A stretch of DNA of 43,565 bases, from the NCBI GenBank assembly GCA_021812245.1, contig JAKAOK010000014.1, forward strand, positions 1-43,565. The letters are read 5' to 3'. Positions 15,712 through 23,522 of the stretch are shown here, piece by piece. Source of the DNA: a bacterium (lineage in GTDB: Bacteria > SZUA-79 > Acidulodesulfobacterales > Acidulodesulfobacteraceae). Below the pieces are notes generated by a model. The model did no database searches. It worked only from the letters and a program-made list of their open reading frames with translations, and was not told the origin of the DNA. Both the position numbers and the translations under genes were made by a program. Each line of letters begins with the position of its first letter. Position 1 is the stretch's first letter.

Positions 15712-17070
15712 ATGATAGAATTTAATTTTAAATATGTTTTAAAGTCTGCCATAGAGGAAAACGGCCTCGAGGAATTAGAAATCAAATCTTTTGAAAGGGA
15801 GATTGTTGCGGCAAGAAGAAGCCTTAATGAGCTCAGGCGCAACGGAGAGGTCGGATTTTACGACGAAATATCGAATATCGGTATGGTAAGCGATGTTAAA
15901 ACGGCAGCCGAAAAATTATTTTCTAAAGATATTCAAACGCTTTATGTTTTAGGAATGGGCGGTTCTTCGCTCGGCGCGATATTTTTAAAAGAAGCGGTGG
16001 GCGGAATGTTAGGCGGCGCGAAAAAGGACAGGGGGATTAACGTTATCTTTTCGGAAAATATAGACCCTTTCTATATAAAAAAAAATATAGACAGCATCGA
16101 TATTAAAAAGACGGTATTCTGTTTTGTTACAAAATCCGCCGATACTATAGAGGTTGTGGCCCAGTTTTTTATTATTAAGGAATTACTTGAAAAGGCGGTT
16201 AAAGACTACAGGGACAATTTAATTTTTATCACCGATAAGCAAAGTGGATTTTTAAGGCGTTACGCCGACGAAAACGGCATAGGCGTTTTAGATATAGCCA
16301 AAAATGTGGGAGGAAGATATTCTATTACGACGGCTGGCACTCTTTTCCCCGCTTATATAATGGGGTTCGATATAGAAAAATTTCTGCGCGGCGCTATATC
16401 CTATAGAGACGATATACTGAACAAAGGGGTTTTTGAAAATAATCCGGTTTATACGATGGCCGCCGTTATATATCTTTTTTATGCAAAAAAGAACCGCAAC
16501 ATATTTGTTCCTTTTGTTTACAGCGATTATCTAAGGGAATTCTCAAGATGGTTCAGACAGCTTTTTGCCGAAAGTCTGGGAAAAGACCTCGTTTCTCCTA
16601 CGCCGGTTCCGGCGGTAGGGGCGACGGACCAGCATTCCCAGCTTCAGCTTTATATGCAGGGTCCGCAGGATAAGCTCATAGCATTTTTCTGCCTTAAAGA
16701 TATGGGAGGCGATTTTACGGTCAATTCAAGCGGATTTAAAGAATTCGATTATTTGAACGGTAAAAAACTGTCTGATATTCTTATTAACGAATTAAAAGGA
16801 GTGGAACTTGCCCTTGCTATAAATAAAAGACCGTCTTTCAGAATTACTTTAGATAAAATAGACGAATTTGGTATCGGCGAACTTTCCTTTATGTGTATGG
16901 AGGCGGTGGCGGTTCTAGGAATGCTCTTAAAAATTAACCCGTTTGACCAGCCCGGAGTGGAAAAAGGAAAGAAGTTCGCCTATCTGCTTATGGGGAGGAA
17001 AGGCGGCTCTTTAACTAAAGAATCGGAGGAATTGGAAAGACTTAACGCAATACCCGATATGCCTTATTAA
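15712..17070 (+). CDS. pgi: Glucose-6-phosphate isomerase
   Basis: Interconverts glucose-6-phosphate and fructose-6-phosphate. Family motifs: VLGMGGSSLGAIFL, VTKSADTIE, VGGRYSITTAGTLFPAYIMG, the ESLGKD segment and AVGATDQHSQLQLYMQGP, which holds the catalytic histidine. At about 452 aa it resembles the shorter Gram-positive/deltaproteobacterial form. The frame opens at TTG 15706, but ATG 15712 lies seven bases after GGGGG and is the better start. The gene is 18 bp after cca and 8 bp before miaA. Confidence 0.94.
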   Translation: MIEFNFKYVLKSAIEENGLEELEIKSFEREIVAARRSLNELRRNGEVGFYDEISNIGMVSDVKTAAEKLFSKDIQTLYVLGMGGSSLGAIFLKEAVGGMLGGAKKDRGINVIFSENIDPFYIKKNIDSIDIKKTVFCFVTKSADTIEVVAQFFIIKELLEKAVKDYRDNLIFITDKQSGFLRRYADENGIGVLDIAKNVGGRYSITTAGTLFPAYIMGFDIEKFLRGAISYRDDILNKGVFENNPVYTMAAVIYLFYAKKNRNIFVPFVYSDYLREFSRWFRQLFAESLGKDLVSPTPVPAVGATDQHSQLQLYMQGPQDKLIAFFCLKDMGGDFTVNSSGFKEFDYLNGKKLSDILINELKGVELALAINKRPSFRITLDKIDEFGIGELSFMCMEAVAVLGMLLKINPFDQPGVEKGKKFAYLLMGRKGGSLTKESEELERLNAIPDMPY

Positions 17071-17078
17071 TTTTATTA

Positions 17079-18017
17079 ATGCCTAATATTAAAAAAATCA
17101 TAGTTATAGGCGGTGCGACCTGCTCCGGAAAAACTGAAATTTCGGTCGAACTGTCGAAACTTTTTCCGGTAGAAATAATAAATTTCGATTCGATGTGTTT
17201 TTACAGGTATTTCGATATCGGGACCGCAAAACCGGATAACGAAGCGAGGGCGGCGGTCAAACATCATCTTGTAGATATTAAAGACCCCGATGAAGAATAT
17301 AATGCGCGGATGTTTTCCGAAGATGCGGCGGGATTAATCGAAGAAATAACGTCAAAAGGGAAAATACCTCTTTTTACGGGAGGGACCGGACTTTATATTA
17401 AGTCCTTAATTTACGGGCTTTCTCCGATTCCGGAAATAGATAAAGCCGTTTACAGGAAAAGAGCGGTCGAATTAATTAAAAAAATAGGAACTTCTGCGGC
17501 ATATGAAAAGCTGAAAGAGTTCGACCCCGCGTACGCCGGAAAAATATCGAGCTCCGACAGCCAGAGAATAGCAAGGGCTTACGAGGTGTATTCAGCCACC
17601 GGCAGGCCTTTTTCTTATTATCTTAGCGAAAATCCTTTCGGTGGGCCGCTGTATAATTATATATATTTTAACTTAAATCCTCCGAGAGATTATCTGAAAT
17701 CGTGTATAATGGAAAGGACGAGGCTCATTATGCAAAAAGGTTTAGTGGACGAAACGGAAAGTATTTTAAGCAGGGGATATAAAGCCGGTTTAAAACCGTT
17801 CAATAGTATCGGATACAAGGAATCTTTAATGTATCTGAACAAGGAAATTAAGACGGAAAACGATTTGTATTTAAAAATTGTTTCTTCCACCGTAAAATAT
17901 GCAAAAAGGCAGTCCACGTTCTTTAAAAAGGCGGAAAATGCGATGGAGGTTAATTTTACGGATTTAAACAAAAAGCTCGCGTTTGCGGCAAAGACTATAG
18001 AAGGGTTTTTAAGATGA
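17079..18017 (+). CDS. miaA: tRNA dimethylallyltransferase
   Basis: Transfers the dimethylallyl group of DMAPP to A37 of tRNAs reading UNN codons. The P-loop is GGATCSGKTE (11-20). It is followed by NFDSMCFYRYFDIGTAKP, the substrate-recognition segment, FTGGTGLYIKSL and the C-terminal VKYAKRQSTFF. Its 312 aa is normal. No good ribosome-binding site precedes ATG 17079, so it probably depends on readthrough from pgi. Both tRNA-Leu genes in this window are potential substrates. It overlaps hflX by four bases, and a miaA-hflX neighbourhood is widespread. Confidence 0.94.
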   Translation: MPNIKKIIVIGGATCSGKTEISVELSKLFPVEIINFDSMCFYRYFDIGTAKPDNEARAAVKHHLVDIKDPDEEYNARMFSEDAAGLIEEITSKGKIPLFTGGTGLYIKSLIYGLSPIPEIDKAVYRKRAVELIKKIGTSAAYEKLKEFDPAYAGKISSSDSQRIARAYEVYSATGRPFSYYLSENPFGGPLYNYIYFNLNPPRDYLKSCIMERTRLIMQKGLVDETESILSRGYKAGLKPFNSIGYKESLMYLNKEIKTENDLYLKIVSSTVKYAKRQSTFFKKAENAMEVNFTDLNKKLAFAAKTIEGFLR

Positions 18018-19117
18018 CCCAGAGGGCACTGCTTATCGGTATAAATGTGCCTGCTTCGGACAGGGAGAAAAGCACGGATTCGTTAGAAGAGCTTGCGATG
18101 CTTTCCGAAACGGCGGGCGCGGAAAATGTTTTCAAAGTTCTAAAAAATATAAAAAAAATAGATCCGGCATATTATCTTTCTAAAGGTATGCTCGAAGAAA
18201 TAAAAGAGCGCGCCGTTTCGGAGAATGCGGATATCGTTATAATCGACGCCTCTCTGAGTCCCGCCCAAGAGAGGAACCTTTCGGAGTATTTGGATTTAAA
18301 CGTTATCGACAGAACGAGGCTTATATTAGACATATTTGCCGTTCATGCAAGGACGGCGGAAAGCAGATATCAGGTCGAGCTTGCTATGATTAATTATATG
18401 CTTCCGCGGCTTAAAGGCATAGGCATAATGCTTTCGAGGACCGGCGCAGGGATAGGGACGAGAGGCCCCGGCGAAACCAAGCTGGAAACCGACAGAAGAA
18501 AAATAAGACAGAGGATTGCCTATATAAAGGAAAAAATAAAGCTTTCCGAGAAAACAAGGCAGTTGCACAGATATAAAAGAGGCAGACAGGGGCTGCGCAC
18601 CGCCGCTATCGTCGGCTATACCAATTCCGGAAAAACCACTCTTATGAAGAGATTAACCGGTAAAGGAGAAAAGGGGGAGAACAAGCTTTTTGCGACGCTA
18701 GGCACTAAGATGGCTTCTATTTACGACGCCGCCCGCAGAAAAAAGGTTATAATATCGGATACCGTAGGATTTATTCAAAACCTGCCGCTTTTTCTGGTAG
18801 AATCTTTTAAGGCTACCCTTGAGGAAACGGTCCATTCCGATTTATTGATACATGTTATAGATCCAATTCAAAGCGATGCGGCGGGCAAATATGAGGAAGT
18901 TATAAAAATATTGGACGAAATAGGGGCGGAAGACAAAAAGGTAATTACGGTTTTAAATAAAATAGACCTTTTGTCCGCAGAACAGGTTGATTTTTTATTG
19001 GTTAAATTTGAAATATTAACCGGAAAGCCGCTGGTTGCGGTATCCTCTAAAACAGGGGAAAACATAAACTTATTAAAAGAAAAGATATTCGAATCGTTGG
19101 ATTATCGAACAATATAA
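18014..19117 (+). CDS. hflX: GTPase HflX
   Basis: A ribosome-associated GTPase that splits stalled 70S ribosomes, notably in heat stress. The N-terminal HflX domain contains LSPAQERNLSEYL and the signature SRTGAGIGTRGPGETKLE. The G domain has G1 GYTNSGKTT, G3 DTVGFIQNLP and G4 NKID. At 367 aa it is the short form, without the extended C-terminal domain. ATG 18014 overlaps the miaA stop (ATGA). Its placement just before the chaperone/protease block is functionally consistent, although that block has its own promoter candidate. Confidence 0.94.
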   Translation: MTQRALLIGINVPASDREKSTDSLEELAMLSETAGAENVFKVLKNIKKIDPAYYLSKGMLEEIKERAVSENADIVIIDASLSPAQERNLSEYLDLNVIDRTRLILDIFAVHARTAESRYQVELAMINYMLPRLKGIGIMLSRTGAGIGTRGPGETKLETDRRKIRQRIAYIKEKIKLSEKTRQLHRYKRGRQGLRTAAIVGYTNSGKTTLMKRLTGKGEKGENKLFATLGTKMASIYDAARRKKVIISDTVGFIQNLPLFLVESFKATLEETVHSDLLIHVIDPIQSDAAGKYEEVIKILDEIGAEDKKVITVLNKIDLLSAEQVDFLLVKFEILTGKPLVAVSSKTGENINLLKEKIFESLDYRTI

Positions 19118-19130
19118 GGATAAATTAAAA

Positions 19131-19817
19131 ATGAAAAAAATAACTCTATTATCGTTATTGCCGTTATTGTGCTTATTATCGTGTTTTTTTTCGGGAAAAG
19201 CGTCCGGCATGAACGTTAAGGCGGAAACTTACATAGTTATCCCCAAAAATAATAAAGGAGATTTGCAGTCTTTGGCAATTAAACGCGCAATCAGACTCTC
19301 TTTAAAAAAAGCCGCAGAAAGCTTAGCCGACAAAAAAAGGTTTTTAAGTAAAAAAGATAACCGCGTTCTTGAAAAGGAAATTTATTCTAAGGGCTTAAAA
19401 TACGTATATTCTTTTAAAGTCATCAGGGCAAAAAAATACCTCAATCTTTATTATATCAATTTGATCGTTTTTATAAGGAAAAATATTCTCACGAGGAAAT
19501 TAAAAAGTTTAGGGTTTAAAATTGCCAAAGGCGGGGTTAAAGCGGAAAAAATAAATTACAACGTTTATTACGTAAAGTTTACAGGAAATTTCAGCTATTC
19601 CGATTCCAACAAGTTTCAGAAATTAATGCTCAAATATTCGCGGCATTTGCAAAACCTTTACGTATCGTCGTTTTCGGAAAATTTTGCCGAAATAAAAGTT
19701 TTATATTATGGCAGTATAATCAGGCTTTTTAAAAGAGTAAAACCCGTTATCGAAACATATTTAAAAGCAAAAATATACCCCGTTAAAAACAATACGATAA
19801 TAGTCGATGTAAAATAA
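19131..19817 (+). CDS. Secreted or lipoprotein of unknown function
   Basis: Not recognised. The 228-aa product begins with a signal peptide (MKKITLLSLLPLLCLLSC). LLSC fits a loose lipobox, so C18 may be lipidated; alternatively cleavage follows GKASG. The mature part is basic and rich in Lys, Ile and Tyr. One segment, SLAIKRAIRLSLKKAAESL, recalls the helix found in some flagellar/outer-membrane accessory proteins of the FlgT or DUF2066 type; that is only a resemblance. It lies 13 bp after hflX with an AAGGA site, so is probably the last gene of that operon. It converges on the membrane-protein gene, with only 5 bp between stops. Confidence 0.6.
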   Translation: MKKITLLSLLPLLCLLSCFFSGKASGMNVKAETYIVIPKNNKGDLQSLAIKRAIRLSLKKAAESLADKKRFLSKKDNRVLEKEIYSKGLKYVYSFKVIRAKKYLNLYYINLIVFIRKNILTRKLKSLGFKIAKGGVKAEKINYNVYYVKFTGNFSYSDSNKFQKLMLKYSRHLQNLYVSSFSENFAEIKVLYYGSIIRLFKRVKPVIETYLKAKIYPVKNNTIIVDVK

Positions 19818-19822
19818 AAAGA

Positions 19823-20308
19823 TTAAACCAGATGAAATATATTTTTTAGAGAAGTAATCGCTACGGTATTTAAATAAAAATTAAATACGGAATAAAGAAA
19901 AATGCTTATAAAAAGCGGGATAAAAAAATATATATAAATATTTTTATCCTTTTCGTATAAAACCCCGAGCGCCAGAGATATAGGCGGCGCGCCTATAAAC
20001 ATCTGCCCTACGAAAAGCCCTACCACCGGACCGTATTTTGCGACATAATTATGAGCCTTTTTGCCCTTTTTAGAGGCAAGCATCCCGTGCACCCATTTTA
20101 GAGACTTTAGTTTTAGGCCGGCATAAAACAGTAAGGAGCATAATAATGTTTCGGAAACGGTTATCAGGATAATGCTGGCATACGGATTCAATCTGTTGTA
20201 AACGGCATATGCCGTAGATACATATTTGCCTCCTATCAGGGGAGTTACGTTAATCGCCGTCATCACGACATATTTATAATAAAAAGGTTTCAAAAAGGTT
20301 TTTAGCAT
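19823..20308 (-). CDS. Small integral membrane protein, possibly of small-multidrug-export/DedA type
   Basis: About 161 aa with four probable transmembrane segments: TAINVTPLIGG region, YASIILITVSETLLCSLLFYA, VVGLFVGQMFIGAPPISLALG and IYFFIPLFISIFLYSVF. The quoted segments are partial. The pattern 'GPVVGLFVGQMFIGAPPIS' with a cytoplasmic KSLKWVHG...KKGKKAHNYVAKYG stretch resembles small export/VTT-like membrane families, but I cannot assign one. The frame is open to 20572 through the hsp20 gene. I start it at ATG 20308 (MLKTFLKPFYY) because the upstream extension is low-complexity and overlaps hsp20 antisense. It is divergent from hsp20. Confidence 0.6.
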   Translation of the reverse strand: MLKTFLKPFYYKYVVMTAINVTPLIGGKYVSTAYAVYNRLNPYASIILITVSETLLCSLLFYAGLKLKSLKWVHGMLASKKGKKAHNYVAKYGPVVGLFVGQMFIGAPPISLALGVLYEKDKNIYIYFFIPLFISIFLYSVFNFYLNTVAITSLKNIFHLV

Positions 20309-20334
20309 ATTATATTTATTTTTAAAGATTAATT

Positions 20335-20343
20335 TGATATAAT
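20335..20343 (+). promoter_or_regulatory. Extended -10 promoter candidate for the hsp20-clp block
   Basis: TGATATAAT at 20335-20343 is an exact extended -10 (TGnTATAAT) with no good -35. The transcript would start near 20350, giving a leader of about 49 bases to the hsp20 ATG. No CIRCE inverted repeat or sigma32-like box is seen in the 91-bp divergent gap, which is otherwise almost pure A/T. Confidence 0.4.
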
Positions 20344-20398
20344 TATAACTATAAATCATATATTTATAAAGCATAAAATATATTAAAATAAAATAAAA

Positions 20399-20740
20399 AT
20401 GTATTATTTTACTCCTGCATCGGATATGTTTGAAACGGCTGATTCTGTCTTTATATATATAGAACTTGCCGGAGTAAAAAAGGAAGATATAAGCATCGAG
20501 ATCGGCGAAAGAGCAATAGAAATCAGTGGAGTAAAGCGCCGCGGCGAAAGGGCGGAGGAGTATAATTTTCAAAGAATGGAGAGGCCCTTCGGTTTTTTTA
20601 AAAGAGCCTTCGATCTACCCCGGGCAATTAACGGGGATTCCATAGCAGCCTCTTTCAGCGAAGGGCTTTTAGAGATAATTATACCTAAAAAAACGAGAAA
20701 TAACGGATTCAGTTTTACAAGCATCGAAATTAAAGGTTAA
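20399..20740 (+). CDS. hsp20: Small heat-shock protein (Hsp20/alpha-crystallin)
   Basis: An ATP-independent holdase chaperone. The alpha-crystallin domain covers almost the whole 113 aa: ASDMFETADSVFIYIELAGV, KKEDISIEIGERAIEISGV, MERPFGFFKRAFDLP and ASFSEGLLEIIIPKK, with the A-x-F-x-x-G-L motif well kept. The N-terminal arm is nearly absent and there is no clear C-terminal I-x-I tail beyond FTSIEIKG, so the oligomer may be small. No Shine-Dalgarno sequence precedes ATG 20399. It is 29 bp before the Clp ATPase gene and presumably delivers aggregates to the downstream disaggregase. Confidence 0.9.
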   Translation: MYYFTPASDMFETADSVFIYIELAGVKKEDISIEIGERAIEISGVKRRGERAEEYNFQRMERPFGFFKRAFDLPRAINGDSIAASFSEGLLEIIIPKKTRNNGFSFTSIEIKG

Positions 20741-20769
20741 AAAATTTTTTAAGGAAGGTAAAATTTATT

Positions 20770-23100
20770 ATGTTTAATTTAGACTATTACGAAGATAAAT
20801 TATCGGAAAGCGGATACAGGGTGCTGACAATATCCATCGAGGAATCAAAGAGAAGAAAACATTATTACTTAGGGCTCGAGCATGTATTTTATGCCTTAAC
20901 CTTAGTGGACGAAGACCTTTTGAACGAAATATTTATAGAATTAAAAATAGACAAAAGAAAGGTGGTGAAACTTTTGAACGATTTTATGATGTCGTCCGAA
21001 CAATATATAGGCGAAGGAATGAAAATTTCCCTCCAGACAAGAAATTTATTCAAAAGCGCTTACGACTATGCCCAGAGTTCCGGAAGAAATCTTATAGAAT
21101 CTACCGATTTTTTAATGGTTATGTTTCAGGAGCCCAATTCCGCTCCTAACAGGGTTTTTAAAAGTCTCGGGGTAGATTCGGTGGTAATTGCCGATAAAAT
21201 TTTTCAAAAAATGAGGGAAAGAAGGAACAGGAGCGATGAAAACAGAAGGAAATACGATTTACCGTACACTTTAAGACAACATGCCATAAATTTAAGCAAA
21301 CTGGCTATTATGGATAAACTTCCTTTGGTTTTTGGAAGGGAGGAAGAAATTACGAGGCTTATGGAGATATTATGCCATATAGACAGACCTAATTCGGCTA
21401 TAATAGTAGGCGAACCCGGTGTAGGAAAAACGGCTATCGTAGAGGGGCTTGCAAGAAAAATCGAACTTGAACCGTATAACGTTCCTCCGAGGCTCAGAAA
21501 TAAAATCATAGTAAATCTTCAGATGAATTCATTAGTCGCGGGAACGGTCTTTAGGGGCATGTTCGAAGACAGAATGGAAAAAATAATAAACGAGCTGAAA
21601 TCCAGAAAAAGTATAATATTATTCGTCGATGAAGTCCACACGATTATCGGGGCGGGTTCGGCTATCGCCGTGCCGAGCGATGCGGCTAATATATTGAAAT
21701 CTTCTCTTGCGAGGGGTGAAGTACAGATTATAGGAGCTACCACACTTTCGGAATATAAAGAATTCATTGCGGAAGACGAGGCGCTGGCGCGCCGATTCAG
21801 GCTCGTTAACGTTCAGGAGCCGTCTGCAGAAGACACAAAAAGAATACTTTACGGATTAAAAAGAAGGTTTGAAGACACTTACGGCGTCGAAATCGAAAAC
21901 TCCGCTCTCGAGGAATCCATAAAACTTTCCTCGCGTTATTCCAAATCGCTAAGGCTTCCCGATAAAGCTATAGGGTGGATAGACTCCGGCTGCGTAAAAG
22001 CTGAAATTTATAATGAAGACAGGGTGGTTAAAAAAGAAAATATATATCAGGTTATCTCTCAGGAAACGGGTATGCCTGTAGATTTAATCAAAAGAGACGT
22101 GCTGGAAAGATTTCAGGATATGGAAGACTTTTTTTCAAAAAGAATAGTCGGACAGAAAGATGCGGTTAATTCGCTTGCCAAACATTTAAGGCTTAATAAA
22201 GGCCCTCTTAAAGAAAATTTTAACAAGCCCGATGCCGTACTCCTTTTTCTGGGCCCGACCGGTGTGGGCAAGACCGAAACGGCAAAAGCTATGGCGGAGT
22301 ATCTTTTTGGTTCGGGGAGAAACGTTATAAGAATAGATATGTCGGAATATAAAGACGGTTCTATCGCCGTCGATAAATTAATCGGTATGCCGAGGGGCAT
22401 TGTGGGTTCTTCGAGAGGAGGGCTTTTAACTAATCAGGTAAAAGACAATCCTTATTCGGTTATTCTCTTAGACGAGATAGAAAAGGCAAGCGATCTTGTG
22501 TTTAATCTTTTTCTTCAGGTTTTTGACGAAGGCTTTCTTACGGACGGCAGGGGCAAAAGAGTTTATTTCTCTGATTCCGTCATTATTATGACTTCGAATC
22601 TCGGTTCCCATGAATTTTCAAAATTCACAAAGCCGCTGGGTTTTATCGAATCCGGCGACATTGTAAAATCGCTGAAAGGGACCATAAATAAAGAAATAGA
22701 AAACTTTTTTTCGCCGGAATTTATAAACAGGATAGACGATATAGTCATATTCTCGCCTCTTACCAAGGAAGAGGTTAAGCAGATAGCGTTAATGCACATA
22801 GAAACCATAAATAAGACTATGCTGGAACACGGAAAAGAAGTGGCGGTAACCGGCGATGCTTTAGATAAGCTTGTGGAAACCGGTTACAGCACAAAATTCG
22901 GAGCAAGGTTTCTCAAACGCACCATAGACGACGTTATTAAAGTTCCGTTAACGCTAAAATGGAAAGAAGGAGATATATTTACCGTGGAACTCTCCGGGGG
23001 CGAAATTGTCGTTAACGCAAATAAAAATATAGAAAAAGATACCCCAAAAAATGGCAAAAACGGAAAGGAAAAATACAAGGAGGAGTCTGATTATGTCTGA
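20770..23100 (+). CDS. ClpA/ClpC-like AAA+ unfoldase with a variant second pore loop
   Basis: A 776-aa two-ring Hsp100 ATPase. Clp_N repeats occupy about 1-150. AAA1 has Walker A GEPGVGKT (214-221), Walker B FVDEVH (285-290), pore loop VFRG (260-263) and an arginine finger in LARRFR. AAA2 has Walker A GPTGVGKT (495-502), Walker B ILLDE (565-569) and FINRID. It lacks the coiled-coil M-domain of ClpB. KPLGF (LGF at 623-625) sits where ClpA, ClpC and ClpX carry their ClpP-docking tripeptide, so it probably feeds ClpP. The AAA2 pore loop, normally GYVG, is GIVG (543-546), so the gripping tyrosine is missing. It overlaps the DUF1844 gene by 8 bp. Confidence 0.85.
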   Translation: MFNLDYYEDKLSESGYRVLTISIEESKRRKHYYLGLEHVFYALTLVDEDLLNEIFIELKIDKRKVVKLLNDFMMSSEQYIGEGMKISLQTRNLFKSAYDYAQSSGRNLIESTDFLMVMFQEPNSAPNRVFKSLGVDSVVIADKIFQKMRERRNRSDENRRKYDLPYTLRQHAINLSKLAIMDKLPLVFGREEEITRLMEILCHIDRPNSAIIVGEPGVGKTAIVEGLARKIELEPYNVPPRLRNKIIVNLQMNSLVAGTVFRGMFEDRMEKIINELKSRKSIILFVDEVHTIIGAGSAIAVPSDAANILKSSLARGEVQIIGATTLSEYKEFIAEDEALARRFRLVNVQEPSAEDTKRILYGLKRRFEDTYGVEIENSALEESIKLSSRYSKSLRLPDKAIGWIDSGCVKAEIYNEDRVVKKENIYQVISQETGMPVDLIKRDVLERFQDMEDFFSKRIVGQKDAVNSLAKHLRLNKGPLKENFNKPDAVLLFLGPTGVGKTETAKAMAEYLFGSGRNVIRIDMSEYKDGSIAVDKLIGMPRGIVGSSRGGLLTNQVKDNPYSVILLDEIEKASDLVFNLFLQVFDEGFLTDGRGKRVYFSDSVIIMTSNLGSHEFSKFTKPLGFIESGDIVKSLKGTINKEIENFFSPEFINRIDDIVIFSPLTKEEVKQIALMHIETINKTMLEHGKEVAVTGDALDKLVETGYSTKFGARFLKRTIDDVIKVPLTLKWKEGDIFTVELSGGEIVVNANKNIEKDTPKNGKNGKEKYKEESDYV

Positions 23101-23497
23101 AGAAAACGGAAAATCGTTCAAAGTCGTAGATAAAAGAAAAATTCCGGATTCCGAAAGCGAAAGCGTAGTTAAAGAAGGAATCGAGGCGAAACAGGCGGAT
23201 GCGGAAAAAGAAACCGCAGGCGAAAAAAACCCAGAAAATGGCGAAATTTCTAATTTCGAGGCGGATTTTGCGACTTTTATTTACTCGTTGAATACGCAGG
23301 CTTTGCTTTTTCTGGGGAAAATACCAAATCCGCTCTCTAAAAAGTACGAGAAAGATATAGGCACTGCGAAATACCTCATAGACACCATAGATATGCTCTC
23401 TAAAAAGACTAAAGGCAATCTTGACGAAAACGAAGCAAAGCTTATAGAAAATGTTTTATATGACCTTAGAATGGCTTATATTTCGGAGAAAAAATAA
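23093..23497 (+). CDS. DUF1844 protein
   Basis: A 134-aa protein whose C-terminal two thirds is a clear DUF1844 domain: DFATFIYSLNTQALLFLGKI, then AKYLIDTIDMLSKKTKGNL and LIENVLYDLRMAYI. The first 60 residues are acidic, Lys/Glu-rich and probably disordered. The function of the family is unknown; it is common in delta-proteobacteria and Acidobacteria-like genomes. The frame is open from 23051, but ATG 23093 has AAGGAGGAG seven bases upstream and is preferred. Being coupled to the Clp ATPase and followed 25 bp later by clpB, it is a candidate adaptor or cofactor of this quality-control operon; that is inference. Confidence 0.82.
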   Translation: MSEENGKSFKVVDKRKIPDSESESVVKEGIEAKQADAEKETAGEKNPENGEISNFEADFATFIYSLNTQALLFLGKIPNPLSKKYEKDIGTAKYLIDTIDMLSKKTKGNLDENEAKLIENVLYDLRMAYISEKK

Positions 23498-23522
23498 AGG
23501 AATAAAGAGGTGATATATTTTT

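Noticed and set aside
20309-20572. N-terminal extension of the minus-strand membrane protein
   Set aside because: It is antisense to hsp20 and low-complexity; the membrane protein is complete from ATG 20308.
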